Below are positions 1 to 10,239 of a stretch of DNA of 64,000 nt, in pieces (position 1 is the stretch's first letter; every line of letters begins with the position of its first letter). This DNA comes from Isoetes taiwanensis (Eukaryota > Streptophyta > Lycopodiopsida > Isoetales > Isoetaceae). The position numbers were made by a program, and so were the translations under genes. The DNA lies in the NCBI GenBank assembly GCA_021234155.1, contig JAJEKV010000189.1, positions 1-64,000 of the forward strand, written 5' to 3'. The notes below the pieces were generated by a model. The model was given only the letters and a program-made list of their open reading frames with translations. It had not been told where the DNA came from and did no database searches.

Positions 1-529
1 ACGCCATAGCCAAGTAATGGATCACCCTAAATGCCTCAGTCGCCACTGCTCACAAATCTGCCAGAAATTTCTGTATACAGCCAAGAATGAAGAAGCTTCC
101 AGATTTTAGCATCAAACTGACGTGTTACCTCATTTTTATGTTGGCATGGAGTTGACGTCTCCAACAGGCCGTCATATGCAAATCCGGCAGGTATTTTTTG
201 CTGTCATCCATTCCTAATCCTACCCGCCAGCCCAGGAAACCTAATAGGCTTAGGAAAAATTCGCCATGTAGGCATTCCCTGTTAGACTTGGAAATCACAT
301 GGCCAAGAATTTTTCTGTATATAATCCGGAAGTAAACTTGGCCAAAAAAATCTTGGCGATCACCACATAGAGCCAAGCATCTGCTCGAAGCATCTGATCT
401 AAGCCGCCTCCGCGAACCCTAGCCAAAAAAAAACCAAGTTATCTCAAAGAAACTGACGTGGCATCATCTCCTCCGTTGACTTGATCAAATCTGGGCCGCC
501 CAAATTAGGGCTGGGTCCAACACTTACTG
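1..529. other. Non-coding stretch left of arm A
   Basis: I see no supported gene here. An open frame at 125-376 on the minus strand encodes no motif I recognise. The stretch is absent from the paralogous arm near 51370, so it may be an insertion or simply lie beyond the duplication edge at about 530. Confidence 0.4.
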
Positions 530-1719
530 AATAACATTATTATATAAGATGATGTTTATAATTGCGTTCAGGAATGTATTTATTTGTCACTACAGTCTGG
601 TATGCTTTACATAGTTACTTGCATTCTTCCACTAGATGGGCTAAGGTAAGTTATATGACACAAACCGAGTCTTCTACATTCTCCATAATACAGAAAGTTT
701 GTTAATTGAAAATAATAATGGGGAAGTTTCAAACGAGAAGCTGCATGTCCAGTGGATATATAACGCCCTGATGTCAATATTGCAACAATGGACCTCTTGT
801 CCTTGCTAAGTTGCTAAGGCGGAGCATGCTGTTCTTGAGGCTGTTATTATTCTTCTCCCCAAGATGTAAATTTTGGCACAAACTATTTTAGTTAAAGTTG
901 AACTTAGGATGTAACACTCTATAAATAAAATAAGTGCTATCTTTGTAAATTACCTGTAAACTAACATCATTGGAAGGAAGGCCATGCGATGACTCAAATT
1001 ATCGTATTAGTAAATGTAGATTGTTACGTTCAATGAAAGAAAATACTAAGAAACTGCTCAATGAAAGACTTACACAATAAGTTAACGAGAAAATTCTTAC
1101 GTTTGTTATAAGGAAGTGAACATGTTCCATGCCGCATCAAATTGCTGCATTTATCTCCATATTAAAACAAATCTTCGTAAGGATATTTAATGCCTTAAAT
1201 GCACCCAATGAGGTGGACAAAATTTTGTAGTTCAGTAATGTGTTTATTGTTGATGCACAGGAAAGTAACACCAGATGCACATGCACACCGGCACCAAACG
1301 CAACCAATTTTACTTTTTTAACCATACTAACACACAGCCACAAAGTAGATCGCAGCTGCTAGGAATATCCATCATGCAAATGTTCATGTTAAGCTTGAGT
1401 AATTTAGTGTAAGCATCACGCAAGATTTTTAGCATTCAACAAATATGTGGATACTCCATGAACCTACCTCCTATGAAGGACCACAGTGATTTTAGTTTTC
1501 CCGACTGACAATCAGATTATGTTTTTGCAGCCAAAAGAACATTCCCAACCTGGAACAAGAGGCAAGCTAATCTCTTGAAACACTAGAAACTACAGACACT
1601 AATATAATAATAGAAGCTTTATTGATTCCTGTAGTGCACCAAAAATTATGTACCAAATCGCTCCCAAGCATTCATGCATCGAAGTAAGGGCATAAGATTG
1701 GGACTTTGTTTGCAAATGC

Positions 1720-1921
1720 ATTAAACATTTATCCACAAGAGGAAAGATAAATTTATCCAACAGCAATAATAGCATAGGAACAAATTAGAAGACAGATAAT
1801 ACATCTCTTGTAAATACGGTTCTTTTGTGTCATTGTTGCCAGCTCCAGCAAATGATAATATCCAGAATGGAACCACCTGTCCATAAGCTGCCACAATGGA
1901 AGATATAGTTATGGTATTCAC
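1720..1921 (-). pseudogene. Broken copy of the last exon of a multi-pass membrane protein
   Basis: The minus-strand translation shares the stretch TISSIVAAYGQVVPFWILSF with the intact exon at 48945-49136. After the residues GAGNN an extra base shifts the frame, so the second hydrophobic helix and the natural C-terminus are lost. The acceptor-like AG before the exon is kept. I do not recognise the protein family. Two hydrophobic segments separated by a short polar loop suggest the end of a membrane transporter-like protein. It is a pseudogene by comparison with its paralogue. Confidence 0.55.
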
Positions 1922-2280
1922 CTGGAAGATAAAGCAATATTAAAGTTTTTGATATGATATGTCTGATGCAATTGCACAAACAACAACAACTCTTAAAAGC
2001 TCCGAACAGAAGCCAATCTAAAATCATAAAAAGCAGGGCTTTTTCTTCTAGAGAGGGAATCTAACTTCCGTATGTTCTCATGTGAATAATAGAAGTATTA
2101 AGGGTTCTGCAACAAGGGAACAAAGGATGGCCATGTACTTACTAGATATGATTGTGTATGAGCCTACCTGTGACTTTTTCAAATGCTTTACTTGCACCAA
2201 CTGGACGTCCATGAGAAGAAAAAAATCGGATAAGATGGTGACCAAAGAACTGGATGTGCCTAAATTGTGAGGAATTGAAA

Positions 2281-2380
2281 GATGCGATTGTTCCTGTATA
2301 CTTACAGAACGCAACCATGAGTCCATATGAACGAGCAAAAGAAAAGTTCGCACGATTTGCGAATCTAATGCATTTTTGTA
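2281..2380 (+). repeat. Dispersed exon-like module, copy 1
   Basis: A stretch of about 100 bp whose plus-strand frame reads NATMSPYERAKEKFARFAN. The same block recurs at 9123-9204 (+), 26313-26399 (-) and 48505-48604 (-). Here it is embedded in an open frame from 2254 to 2472 that begins with a Cys-X2-Cys pair and runs on into unrelated sequence. Confidence 0.7.
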
Positions 2381-2400
2381 GTTTAAGGGAAAACTTAAAA

Positions 2401-3026
2401 AATGCCCTTATAGTTTGGGGTATTTGCGAAAATGCCCCAATATTCTCAAAATTTGCAAATTTGCCCCTGTAAAAGAACTTGTCGATGAATTAATTGGACG
2501 GAATGAGCAACTCCAAGCAACATAGTTGGAGGAAAAACAGTCGGCTATTCCCCAATCCCTTTATAGGCCAGCTAATTTTTTTGGCGGAGTTTTGTTTAGA
2601 ACGTTCAATCTGGAATTTGATTTCGTAAGGCACATTTGACTGGCACCGAAAGGCTGGGTTCATGGTGTGATGATATAAACTTGTAGAAAGGGTAAACGAT
2701 CTGGTAGATTATAATTTGGAGCTAGGATGGTCGAAAATTATCAGAAAATCGTTGGCAATTCAATGTCTTGTTTGCCTTCAGAACTTTACAATTGGCATAT
2801 TTCTGTGGATCCTACATGAATCGGGCATTGTTGTCCATGATGTAGCACTAGCATAGATGAAACAAGATCCTCTAGCTGAAACCATCCTGAACGTCCAGAA
2901 TGTCCATCACACAATTCTAACGATCAAAGTTTAACAAATATGAATTCTATTACAGATACACAACTTGCATCCTCGCATGCTAAAAAAAATTGCTGCAAAT
3001 GTGGTACCTTGAATGGTAATTAAATA
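2401..3026. other. Spacer without recognisable gene
   Basis: I find no open frame of note, no repeat of the surrounding families, and no RNA gene between the module at 2281-2380 and the GC-rich palindrome at 3040. Confidence 0.4.
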
Positions 3027-3039
3027 CAAGAAATTTATC

Positions 3040-3059
3040 GCGGCGGCCAAGGCCGCCGC
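3040..3059. repeat. GC-rich hairpin motif, copy 1
   Basis: The 20-mer GCGGCGGCCAAGGCCGCCGC is a nearly perfect palindrome: a 9-bp stem with a 2-nt spacer. It sits in a longer shared block (AAGAAATTTATCG before it, GAACATTTCTCT after it). It recurs at 5389-5406, in shortened form at 29697-29715, and inverted at 48460-48479, each time at or near the edge of a duplicated segment. Confidence 0.75.
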
Positions 3060-5388
3060 GAACATTTCTCTTCGTCGTCTCCCTGTGAGCGTTCTATGTA
3101 GCTTGGCTGCCTCGAACATTTCTCTTCGTCGTCTCTGTGGGCGTTCTATGTAGAGTTCAAACCTTGTCAAGATTTAAAAAAAGTTGGATCATTTATAGTA
3201 TTCATGAGAGAATATGATCATTATACTTTTTGATATTCAATTTATAGATGATTCGTAACACATCAAACATTAACTAGTCATAACTACAAAAATGGAAAAC
3301 AAATGCAATAGTCTAAATTCATTGAACACCACTAGCATAGAAATGCAAAACTTTCACAATAGGAACCAAGCACAAATTGTGCTTTGCCGTCATTCTAGAA
3401 ATCCATTTCCTGCTTTTAAGCAGCACCTACTATTGTCTTATGTACCAACCTTGATCATATTTTTCCATGGCATAACTTCTGAACTCTTTTTTGTCAGAGG
3501 ATGCGCAAGAATAACCTAGTGCCTCTGCTTCTTTACCGTTGGGCCATATAACTCTTCTTTTCTAAAAGGTCTATATATAAAAACAGGGCACAAAGAGTCT
3601 GTTGGTAAAAAGTTATAAACACAATTTCAACTTTTTTCATGTTAAATACATGATTTTTCTAAATTGACAATCAATTCAGCAAGATCAAGTCAGATGGCCA
3701 ACGTTGATCTTGATCAAATTGCCAAGTAACAACAAAATAGGTGCTATAAGTTCCACTGCTATAAGGAATTCTTATAAGAAAAAACCGATTTGATTTGAGA
3801 AGTGATAATAGTTCTATTCTCTTCACATTCATCTTGGAAAAGAAAATGGCACATACCATCATACAATTTGAGGGTTTTGTCCTGGCTAGCTCTGTGATAC
3901 AGCTCCTAGCTAGCAGCTAGTCAGCAACAACATCATCAGTTCCATGGCGCCATAGCTACTGCTGCTGCTTTCCAGGCCATCCTCCATCATCATTTTATAA
4001 TTTTTGCAAATTCTATCTCATGGGTTTGGTAGCGATAAGATCTCAAACCAAGAAATTGGATACCATTGCCATAGCCACTAAAACTGTGCATGCTCCAAAC
4101 CCTAAAGCATAACTTACATTGTTGACAATATACACATTGTTTTTCTCAGGCATAACAGCCTATGAATCATGAAATCCAAGCATCAGCATTCTGTATCCAA
4201 TAGATGTATCATAGATGGTTTCATACCATCACGAATCATAATCATTGAGCAAAAAGAATAAATCCCATCCCAGCCTTCAAGATCTTGCAAATGCATAAGC
4301 AGAGTTATACCTCCTCCCATGGATCCGCCAATAGAAACCTTGGCAGATCCTTGTATGGCAAAGAACCTCTAACAACTTTAAATGAAAGAACGGATGTCTC
4401 TGCCACGTCAGCGGCTACGTGGCAATTCCGCCGAGCCAGCTCTGGGTATGGAGGCAGGATTTGGCGAAGGGCGAGGCCGAATTGGGAGTTCCGGAACCGC
4501 CATATCTCCTTCAAGCATTCGCAAAACATTGGCTATGGAGTGCCGGTAACAGACCCGAGTATGGGCGCACAGAATTCCAACATTCACGAATGTTTCTATC
4601 ACGCTTTTCAACCCTGTCTGCCGGATCCGCTCATCCACAACACAGTGAGAATTTCCTTCACCAAGCTCCAAGCCCAATCTGCCTTCGGATCAGCCCGACT
4701 TGTATCCATGGCTTTTCTGCCGGATAACAGCTCCAGAAGCATAATCCCATAGCTGTACACATCAATTTTGTCGCTCAAATGCCCATACAATGCATACTCC
4801 GGTGCCATATAAATTGGGGTTCCTGCAATTCTCGTTGTCAGATGAGAAATTCCTTCCGATGTAACCCTTGCAAGCCCAAAATCGCAACTTTGGCATTCAA
4901 ATCGCATCTAAAAGCACATTCTTTGCGTTTTATGTCTCGTGAGTGATTGTGGCTTAAGGGATCCCATTATTAGGTGGCTATGGCTATTTGCGATTTTTCT
5001 CCTCTGCCGCCATGACAGAAGGGGCTTCAAATTCGAATAAAGAACTTGTTCTAAATTCCAACACCAGAAGCCTGTGGTGCTCCAGTCCACTGTGAATGGA
5101 GCATATCTGTTGTGCCGATGCTCCGTTGCCCTTTTGTTGCAGATGAATTGGTTATATGTAGCTTTATTCTGAACGAAGAAATGAAGCTACATTTTTAGCT
5201 TCTTATAAGTGGAAAGAAATGAAGTCGAAAAGCAAGTCCGAACCTTGGCAGTGAGGCGATGTCAATGCCGGAGGGAAAAGGACGATCTATGGCAGTGGCA
5301 TCATTTACGGTGGAGATCATCTCGCTGAAAACGTGCCTTTTCAACACTAATTTAGATTGCGGCGGAGAAAAAATCAAAGAGAGAACAA
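3041..5388. repeat. Tandem duplication, copy 1 (about 2.35 kb)
   Basis: 3041-5388 and 5389-7752 are head-to-tail copies. Landmarks such as the ATGGAAAACAAATGC block (3292 and 5640) and the kinase piece (about 4800 and 7190) are offset by 2.35-2.4 kb. Each copy begins at the GC-rich hairpin block. Differences are point changes and small indels, plus an extra 'aagcagcacctactat' duplication near 5814 in copy 2. Confidence 0.85.
4305..5090 (-). pseudogene. Receptor-like kinase pseudogene, copy 1
   Basis: The minus-strand frames give the second half of a Ser/Thr kinase domain. The DFG motif lies in [18 protein letters not shown], the APE motif in APEYALYG, followed by DVYSYGIMLLELLSGRKA and DWAWSLVKEI. 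In another frame comes VGILCAH...RMLEGDMAVPELP. This combination (YALYG, DWAWSLVK, GILCAH, MLEGD..VP..P.RP) is characteristic of the plant At1g11050-like SPARK receptor kinases, as I know the family. The catalytic HRD region at about 4933-4946 has lost a base relative to copy 2 (plus-strand GTCTCGTGAG against GTCTCTGTGAG), and the C-lobe is split over two frames. The N-terminal extracellular and transmembrane parts are not visible. The lesions make it a pseudogene. The family call is good; the exact orthologue is uncertain. Confidence 0.8.
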
Positions 5389-7752
5389 CGGCGGCCAAGG
5401 CCGCCGCGAACATTTCTCTTCGTCGTCTCCCTGTGAGCGTTCTATGTAGCTTGGCTGCCTCGAACATTTCTCTTCGTCGTCTCTGTGGGCGTTCCATGTA
5501 GAGTTCAAACCTTGTCAAGATTTAAAAAAAGTTGGATCATTTATAGTATTCACGAGAGAATATGATCATTATACTTTTTGATATTCAATTTATAGATGAT
5601 TCATAACACATCAAAAGTTAACTAGTCATAACTACAAAAATGGAAAACAAATGCAATAGTCTAAATTCATTGAACACCAATAGCATAGAAATGCAAAACA
5701 TTCACAATAGGAACCAAGCACAAATTATGCTTTGCCATCATTCTAGAAATGCATTTCCTGCTTTTAAGCAGCACCTACTATTGTCTTATGTACCAACCTT
5801 GATCATATTTTTCAAGCAGCACCTACTATTTGATCATATTTTTCCATGGCATAACTTCTTAACTCTTTTTTGTCAGAGGATGCGCAAGAGTAACCTAGTG
5901 CCTCTGGTTCTTTACAGTTGGGCCATATAACTCTTTTTTTCAAAAAGGTCTATATATAAAAATAGGGCATAAAGAGTCTATTGGTAAAAAGTTATAAACA
6001 CAATTTCAACTTCTTTCATGTTAAATACATGATTTTTCTAAATTGACAATCAATTCAGCAAGATCAAGTCAGATGGCCAACGTTGATCTTGATTAAATTG
6101 CCAAGTAACAACAAAATAGGTGCTATAAGTTCCACTGCTATAAGGAATTCTTATAAGAAAAAACTGATCTAACCATCTAACCAGAGCTTGATTTGAGAAG
6201 TGATAATAGTTCTGTTCTCTTCACATTCACCTTGGAAAAGAAAATGGCACATACCATCATACAATTTGAGGGTTTTGTCCTGGCTAGCTCTGTGATACAG
6301 CTCCTAGCTAGCAGCTAGTCAGCAACAACATCATCAGTTCCATGGCGCCATAGCTACTGCTGCTGCTTCCCAGGCCATCCTCCATCATCATTTTATAATT
6401 TTTGCAAATTCTATCTCATGGGTTTGGTAGCGATAAGATCTCAAACCAAGAAATTGGATACCATTGCCATAGCCACTGAAACTGTGCATGCTCCAAACCC
6501 TAAAGCATAACTTACATTGTTGACAATATACACATTGTTGTTCTCAGGCATAACAGCCTATGAATCATGAAATCCAAGCATCAGCATTCTGTATCCAATA
6601 GATGTATCATAGATGGTTTCATACCATCAAGAATCATAATCATTGAGCAGAAAGAATAAATCCCATCCCAGCCTTCAAGATCTTGCAAATGCATAAGCAA
6701 AGTTATACCTCCTCCCATGGATCCGCCAATAGAAACCTTGGCAGATCCTTGTATGGCAAAGAACCCCTAACAAATTTAAATTAAAGATGATGTCTACGCC
6801 ACGTCGGCGACTCGTGGCAATTCAGCCGAGCCAAACTCGGCTATGGAGGGAGGATTTGGCAATTGGGGAGTTCCGAACCGCCATATCTCCTTCAAGCATC
6901 GCATAAAACATTGGCTATGGAGGGCGGTAATGACACAGTATGGGCGCGACGAGAATTCCAACATTCACGAATGTTTCCATCACGCTTTTCAACCCCGTCT
7001 TTGGATCCGCTCATCCACAACCACGGTGAGAATTTCCTTCACCAAGCTCCAAGCCCAATCGCGCCCGGATCAGCCCGACTTGTATCCATGGCTTTTACAT
7101 GGGATACTTGGCTCTAAACATAACCCCATAGCTGTACACATCAATTTTGTCGCTCAAATGCCCATACAATGCATACTCCGGTGCCATATAAATTGGGGTT
7201 CCTGCAATTCTCGTTGTCAGATGAGAAATTCCTTCCGATGTAACCCTTGCAAGCCCAAAATCTGCAACTTTGGCATTCAAATCTGCATCTAAGAGCACAT
7301 TGCTGCGTTTTATGTCTCTGTGAGTGATTGTGGCTTAAGGGATCCCATTATTCCGGTGGCTATGGCTATTGCGATTTTTCTCCTCTGCCGCCATGACAGA
7401 AGGGGCTTCAAATTCGAATAAAGAACTTGTTCTAAATTCCAACACAGGCTTTGTGGTGCTCCAAAGTCCCTTCTTGAATGGAGCATATCTGTTGTGTCGA
7501 TGCTCCGTTGCCCTTTTGTTGCAGATGAATTGGTTATATGTAGCTTTATTCTGAACGAAGAAATGAAGCTACATTTTTAGCTTCTTATAAGTGGAAAGAA
7601 ATGAAGTCGAAAAGCAAGTCTGAACCTTGGCAGTGAGGCGATGTCAATGCCGGAGGGAAAAGGACGATCTATGGCAGTGCCATCATTTACGGTGGAGATC
7701 ATCTCGCTGAAAACGTGCCTTTTCAACACTAATTTAAAATCAAAGAGAGAAC
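5389..7752. repeat. Tandem duplication, copy 2 (about 2.36 kb)
   Basis: This is a direct copy of 3041-5388. It ends at about 7752, where the matching sequence (ACACTAATTTA, then ATCAAAGAGAGAACAA) runs into an A-rich tract instead of the GC-rich hairpin that opens copy 2. The 5390 junction therefore marks the duplication boundary. Confidence 0.85.
6780..7480 (-). pseudogene. Receptor-like kinase pseudogene, copy 2
   Basis: Same family as copy 1. The catalytic loop is better preserved: [20 protein letters not shown] precedes [19 protein letters not shown] and APEYALYG. A frameshift immediately upstream separates the preceding helix (frame reading RRKIAIAIATGIMGSL) from HRD. After DVYSYGVM the frame is lost, replaced by FRAKYPM and a stop at 7095. 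A deleted C-lobe remnant with the GDMAVPELP region is largely missing. The two copies carry different lesions (HRD region in copy 1, post-DVYSYG in copy 2), but both have lost the 5' part of the gene, so the duplicated unit probably already held a fragment. Confidence 0.8.
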
Positions 7753-8867
7753 AAAAAAAAAAGAAAAATAAGAAGCTCGATTATATATGTGTTGAAAATG
7801 CCAAGGTCTTCACACTTTGCATACATATTGATACGGGAGATTCTCACAACCACAAATCCCGATGCACGAAGTGAGTGTGCTGCATTTTGGCTTCTGCTAA
7901 AGGTGTGCTTTGAGAAGCGGCATATGACTTTGTCAGGAGATCGTGGCAGTCCATGAGAAAACCTCATAAGGCAAGTTGTCTTTGATGAATATAACCTGCA
8001 ATCATGTAATTCCAAACAACAACATCCCTCAAAAGCATCCTTTGTGAAGTCGCATTTGCATCCGACATTTGTTCTTGTGTATTCTGCAACAGCTATATTC
8101 CAGAAAAGATGAATTCATGGATTTCATATTGTCAAATGTCTCATAACGCAGGTGCTCATGTCTCATACTCCATGTCTCATAATGCAGGTGCTGCCTCCAT
8201 AACATGGAGGTGAAACCTGCAACATGACAGATTACATAGTGCAATACTAAAATTTCGTGATCGGTGATTTAACACTTAAAGTATCTCTCTTTTGAGACTT
8301 TTCTATAAGACTCCTTTTTTGAGCAAAATAGAAATCAGAAGTTGGCACTTGACTTCGCCATTAAATTAGTGTTAGAAAACAAACTGATGCCATCACAGTA
8401 CTAGATGAGCTTTGGCAAATTGGGCTTCAAGCGAGGTTCTACTTTCTTTGACTCACGTTTAATTACAGAATACTTGTGAGGTTGATTCCACGGTGTTACA
8501 TAATTGGCCATATGGATGAAGATCACCTTAATTCAATCTGAATACACACATGGCGTCTGGAAAATAATTCATGAATGCCAAATTTGGTTCGGTACGCTTG
8601 AAATTTGCTGCTTGACTGCTGAAACATGCACATCAATGCTTGATCAGATTTAAAAAAACAGAAATTCCTTTACAGCAAGTTTCAGAATTCCTTTACACAA
8701 AGTCATGGACATTCAACTGGAATACTTTCAACATTGATTTTCAACTTTTCCAAGACAAATAAGTTGCTTACATCTTCTAGACGATCTTTCTGCATCCAAT
8801 ATGTTCCACATATTTTCAGCAAACAAGATGAAGCCAACAATTAAGTACAGAAAAACAAGGACATACC
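7753..8867. other. Spacer without recognisable gene
   Basis: This stretch is AT-rich. It holds a short degenerate repeat at 8120-8210 built on the phrase CATGTCTCATA, and no supported coding region. Confidence 0.4.
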
Positions 8868-9050
8868 TTATTCAGCAATTGAATTCCTGCAGCTTTTGCA
8901 ATTATGTCGTGCATGCTGCCCACATTGTGAGCAACTGAATGGGCGCAATTCTCTGAAACAATCTTCTGTACGGATCCGCTTCTTTTTTGGCCTTCCTGGT
9001 GGTTTATGTGTTGCCGGAGCTTTCATATCCACTTCCTCCTCCTTTAGCAC
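8868..9050 (-). pseudogene. C-terminal tail of a MuDR-type transposase
   Basis: The minus-strand frame contains PPGRPKKKRIR followed about 12 residues later by CSQCGQHARHNCKSC. A GRPKKKR basic patch followed by a CX2CX4HX4C zinc knuckle is the usual C-terminus of plant MuDR/MULE transposases. Here the knuckle spacing is CX2CX5HX4C, one residue longer than usual. No MULE transposase core is visible upstream on this strand, so this is a fragment. It lies 70 bp from the dispersed module at 9123, which fits transposon-mediated transport of that module. Confidence 0.65.
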
Positions 9051-9070
9051 ATCTTCGAAGGGAAAAATGG

Positions 9071-9115
9071 CACCCTCATAAGCATCACACCCTCATAAGC
9101 ATCACACCCTCATAG
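9071..9115. repeat. 17-bp tandem repeat, 2.6 copies
   Basis: The unit CACCCTCATAAGCATCA occurs twice, followed by an 11-bp partial copy. It lies between the MuDR tail and the dispersed module. Confidence 0.85.
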
Positions 9116-9122
9116 ATGCATA

Positions 9123-9204
9123 GATGCGATTGTTCTGTATATGAGTCCATACGAATGAGCAAAAGAAAAGTTCGCACGATTTGCGCATCTAATGCATTTC
9201 TGTA
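9123..9204 (+). repeat. Dispersed exon-like module, copy 2 (left flank of an 8-kb insertion)
   Basis: Matches 2281-2380 and the reverse complements of 26313-26399 and 48505-48604, with small deletions that break the reading frame. In the two minus-strand copies the module continues directly into GTAGCTTTAAAGG-like sequence. Here it breaks off at GTA (9202-9204), and that continuation reappears only at 17228, after about 8 kb of inserted DNA. Confidence 0.75.
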
Positions 9205-9208
9205 TACA

Positions 9209-9290
9209 GGAATGCCCCCACGGCTTAAATTCCGTGGGGTCGCAGAGGCAAATAGTTGAGCCCACAGAATTTAAGCCGTCGGGGCATTCC
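9209..9290. repeat. Hairpin / short inverted repeat, 82 bp
   Basis: GGAATGCCCC at the left and GGGGCATTCC at the right are inverted, with a second paired block CGGCTTAAATTC / GAATTTAAGCCG inside and a 34-nt loop. The right end GGCATTC is the same heptamer that ends both following units at 10239 and 16228. Confidence 0.75.
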
Positions 9291-10239
9291 TAGGATGGGT
9301 CCTATGATAGGCATATACTGGCCGAAGTGAAGTGGTGTTCTCATTGAGCTTTGTAAAACATTGAGTACAAATGGATCCCTCACTAGGGATAGATAAATCT
9401 GGAAATATGAACTTTAAATACTCCGAAACTAGACAATCATCGAGAGCATGATGAAACTGAAGAATACAACATAAAAGATGGTTTTATCCGCCACTTGGTC
9501 GCCTTAAAGGTGAGAAGACTTCGGTGATCGCTCCTCATCGGGAAGAAGAACTCGCCTTCTTAGGTTTTGAGGAAACCCAAGCAAATAGTTGAAGCCCGAC
9601 CCCACACACTATGGCAACCACAAGACCTTAAACAATCTGCGAGAATCAAAATTTGAAAGAAAAATAACCCGTCAATGAGTTAGATGCCATAGGCAAGAAG
9701 ACTCTGAGGCTCCGGGGCCGCCGAGAAAGAAATAACAGTAGGACCAATCGGGAACCATCCGCGGAATGACCATCGGGAAAAACAACCGATTAGTCGCGCC
9801 GAGGCACCCGCCGCCATAGCGAGAAAAAACAATAAATATGATCTCGGGAGGCAACAAACAGCCGCCGAGAGAAAACATGAATAATAAATAGAGGCTACAA
9901 TGCCACACGAGAGAAAACATAAATGAATAAATAAAATACTAGTGCCATGCCAGAAAGAGTAAACCAATAAGTATGCCTCGAGGCTACAAAGCCCTGTGAG
10001 GGAAATAAAGAATGGAAATTTAAAGGACATAGAAAAGGAAATAACGAACACGATCAAATGAAAAAACCATCAAGGGAGGGAGGGTGAGGGAAACTGAGAG
10101 AAGAAGGAGAAACCTAGCTCAAGAGAACGCCGATGATAGAACAATGAAGAGAGGCCGAATAAATAGGATGAGTGACAAAGGGACGTCCCCATCCAAGGAA
10201 TGTCAGTTCTATTGCTGTCGCAATAGAACCGTGGCATTC
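9290..10239 (-). repeat. Strand-asymmetric unit 2 (short, 950 bp)
   Basis: This unit starts (plus strand) with the 36-bp block CTAGGATGGGTCC...TGGCCGA (9290-9325) and ends with a 143-bp terminal block (10097-10239). The same two end blocks bound the 6-kb unit at 10240-16228, in the same orientation and directly abutting. The interiors differ. Read on the minus strand, the 143-bp block comes first, so it may be a leader or promoter for the T-rich strand. Confidence 0.7.
10097..10239 (-). repeat. 143-bp terminal repeat, copy 1, with hairpin and TATA-like site
   Basis: Nearly identical to 16086-16228. On the minus strand it opens with a hairpin (GGTTCTATTG / CAATAGAAC around a short loop), then has a TATA-like CCTATTTATTC at about 10156-10167, then a pyrimidine-rich leader. 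A TATA-like box inside a terminal repeat resembles an LTR, but no primer-binding site or polypurine tract is evident next to it. Confidence 0.6.

Larger units (their letters stand above)
530..2400 (-). repeat. Arm A of a large inverted duplication
   Basis: The reverse complement of this stretch matches 48505-51370 nearly base for base over most of its length. Examples are the mirrored blocks at 840-990 and 50900-51090, and the exon at 1721-1921 matching 48945-49136. Arm A lacks the 1-kb element that sits at 49655-50653 in the other arm, so it serves as the empty-site control. Small indels are frequent, indicating an old duplication. Confidence 0.85.

Noticed and set aside
125-376. 83-codon minus-strand frame
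   Set aside because: No recognisable motif, no paralogue in the window and no splice or promoter context.
4285-4752. 155-codon plus-strand frame
   Set aside because: It is the antisense shadow of the receptor-kinase pseudogene, whose motifs are on the minus strand.
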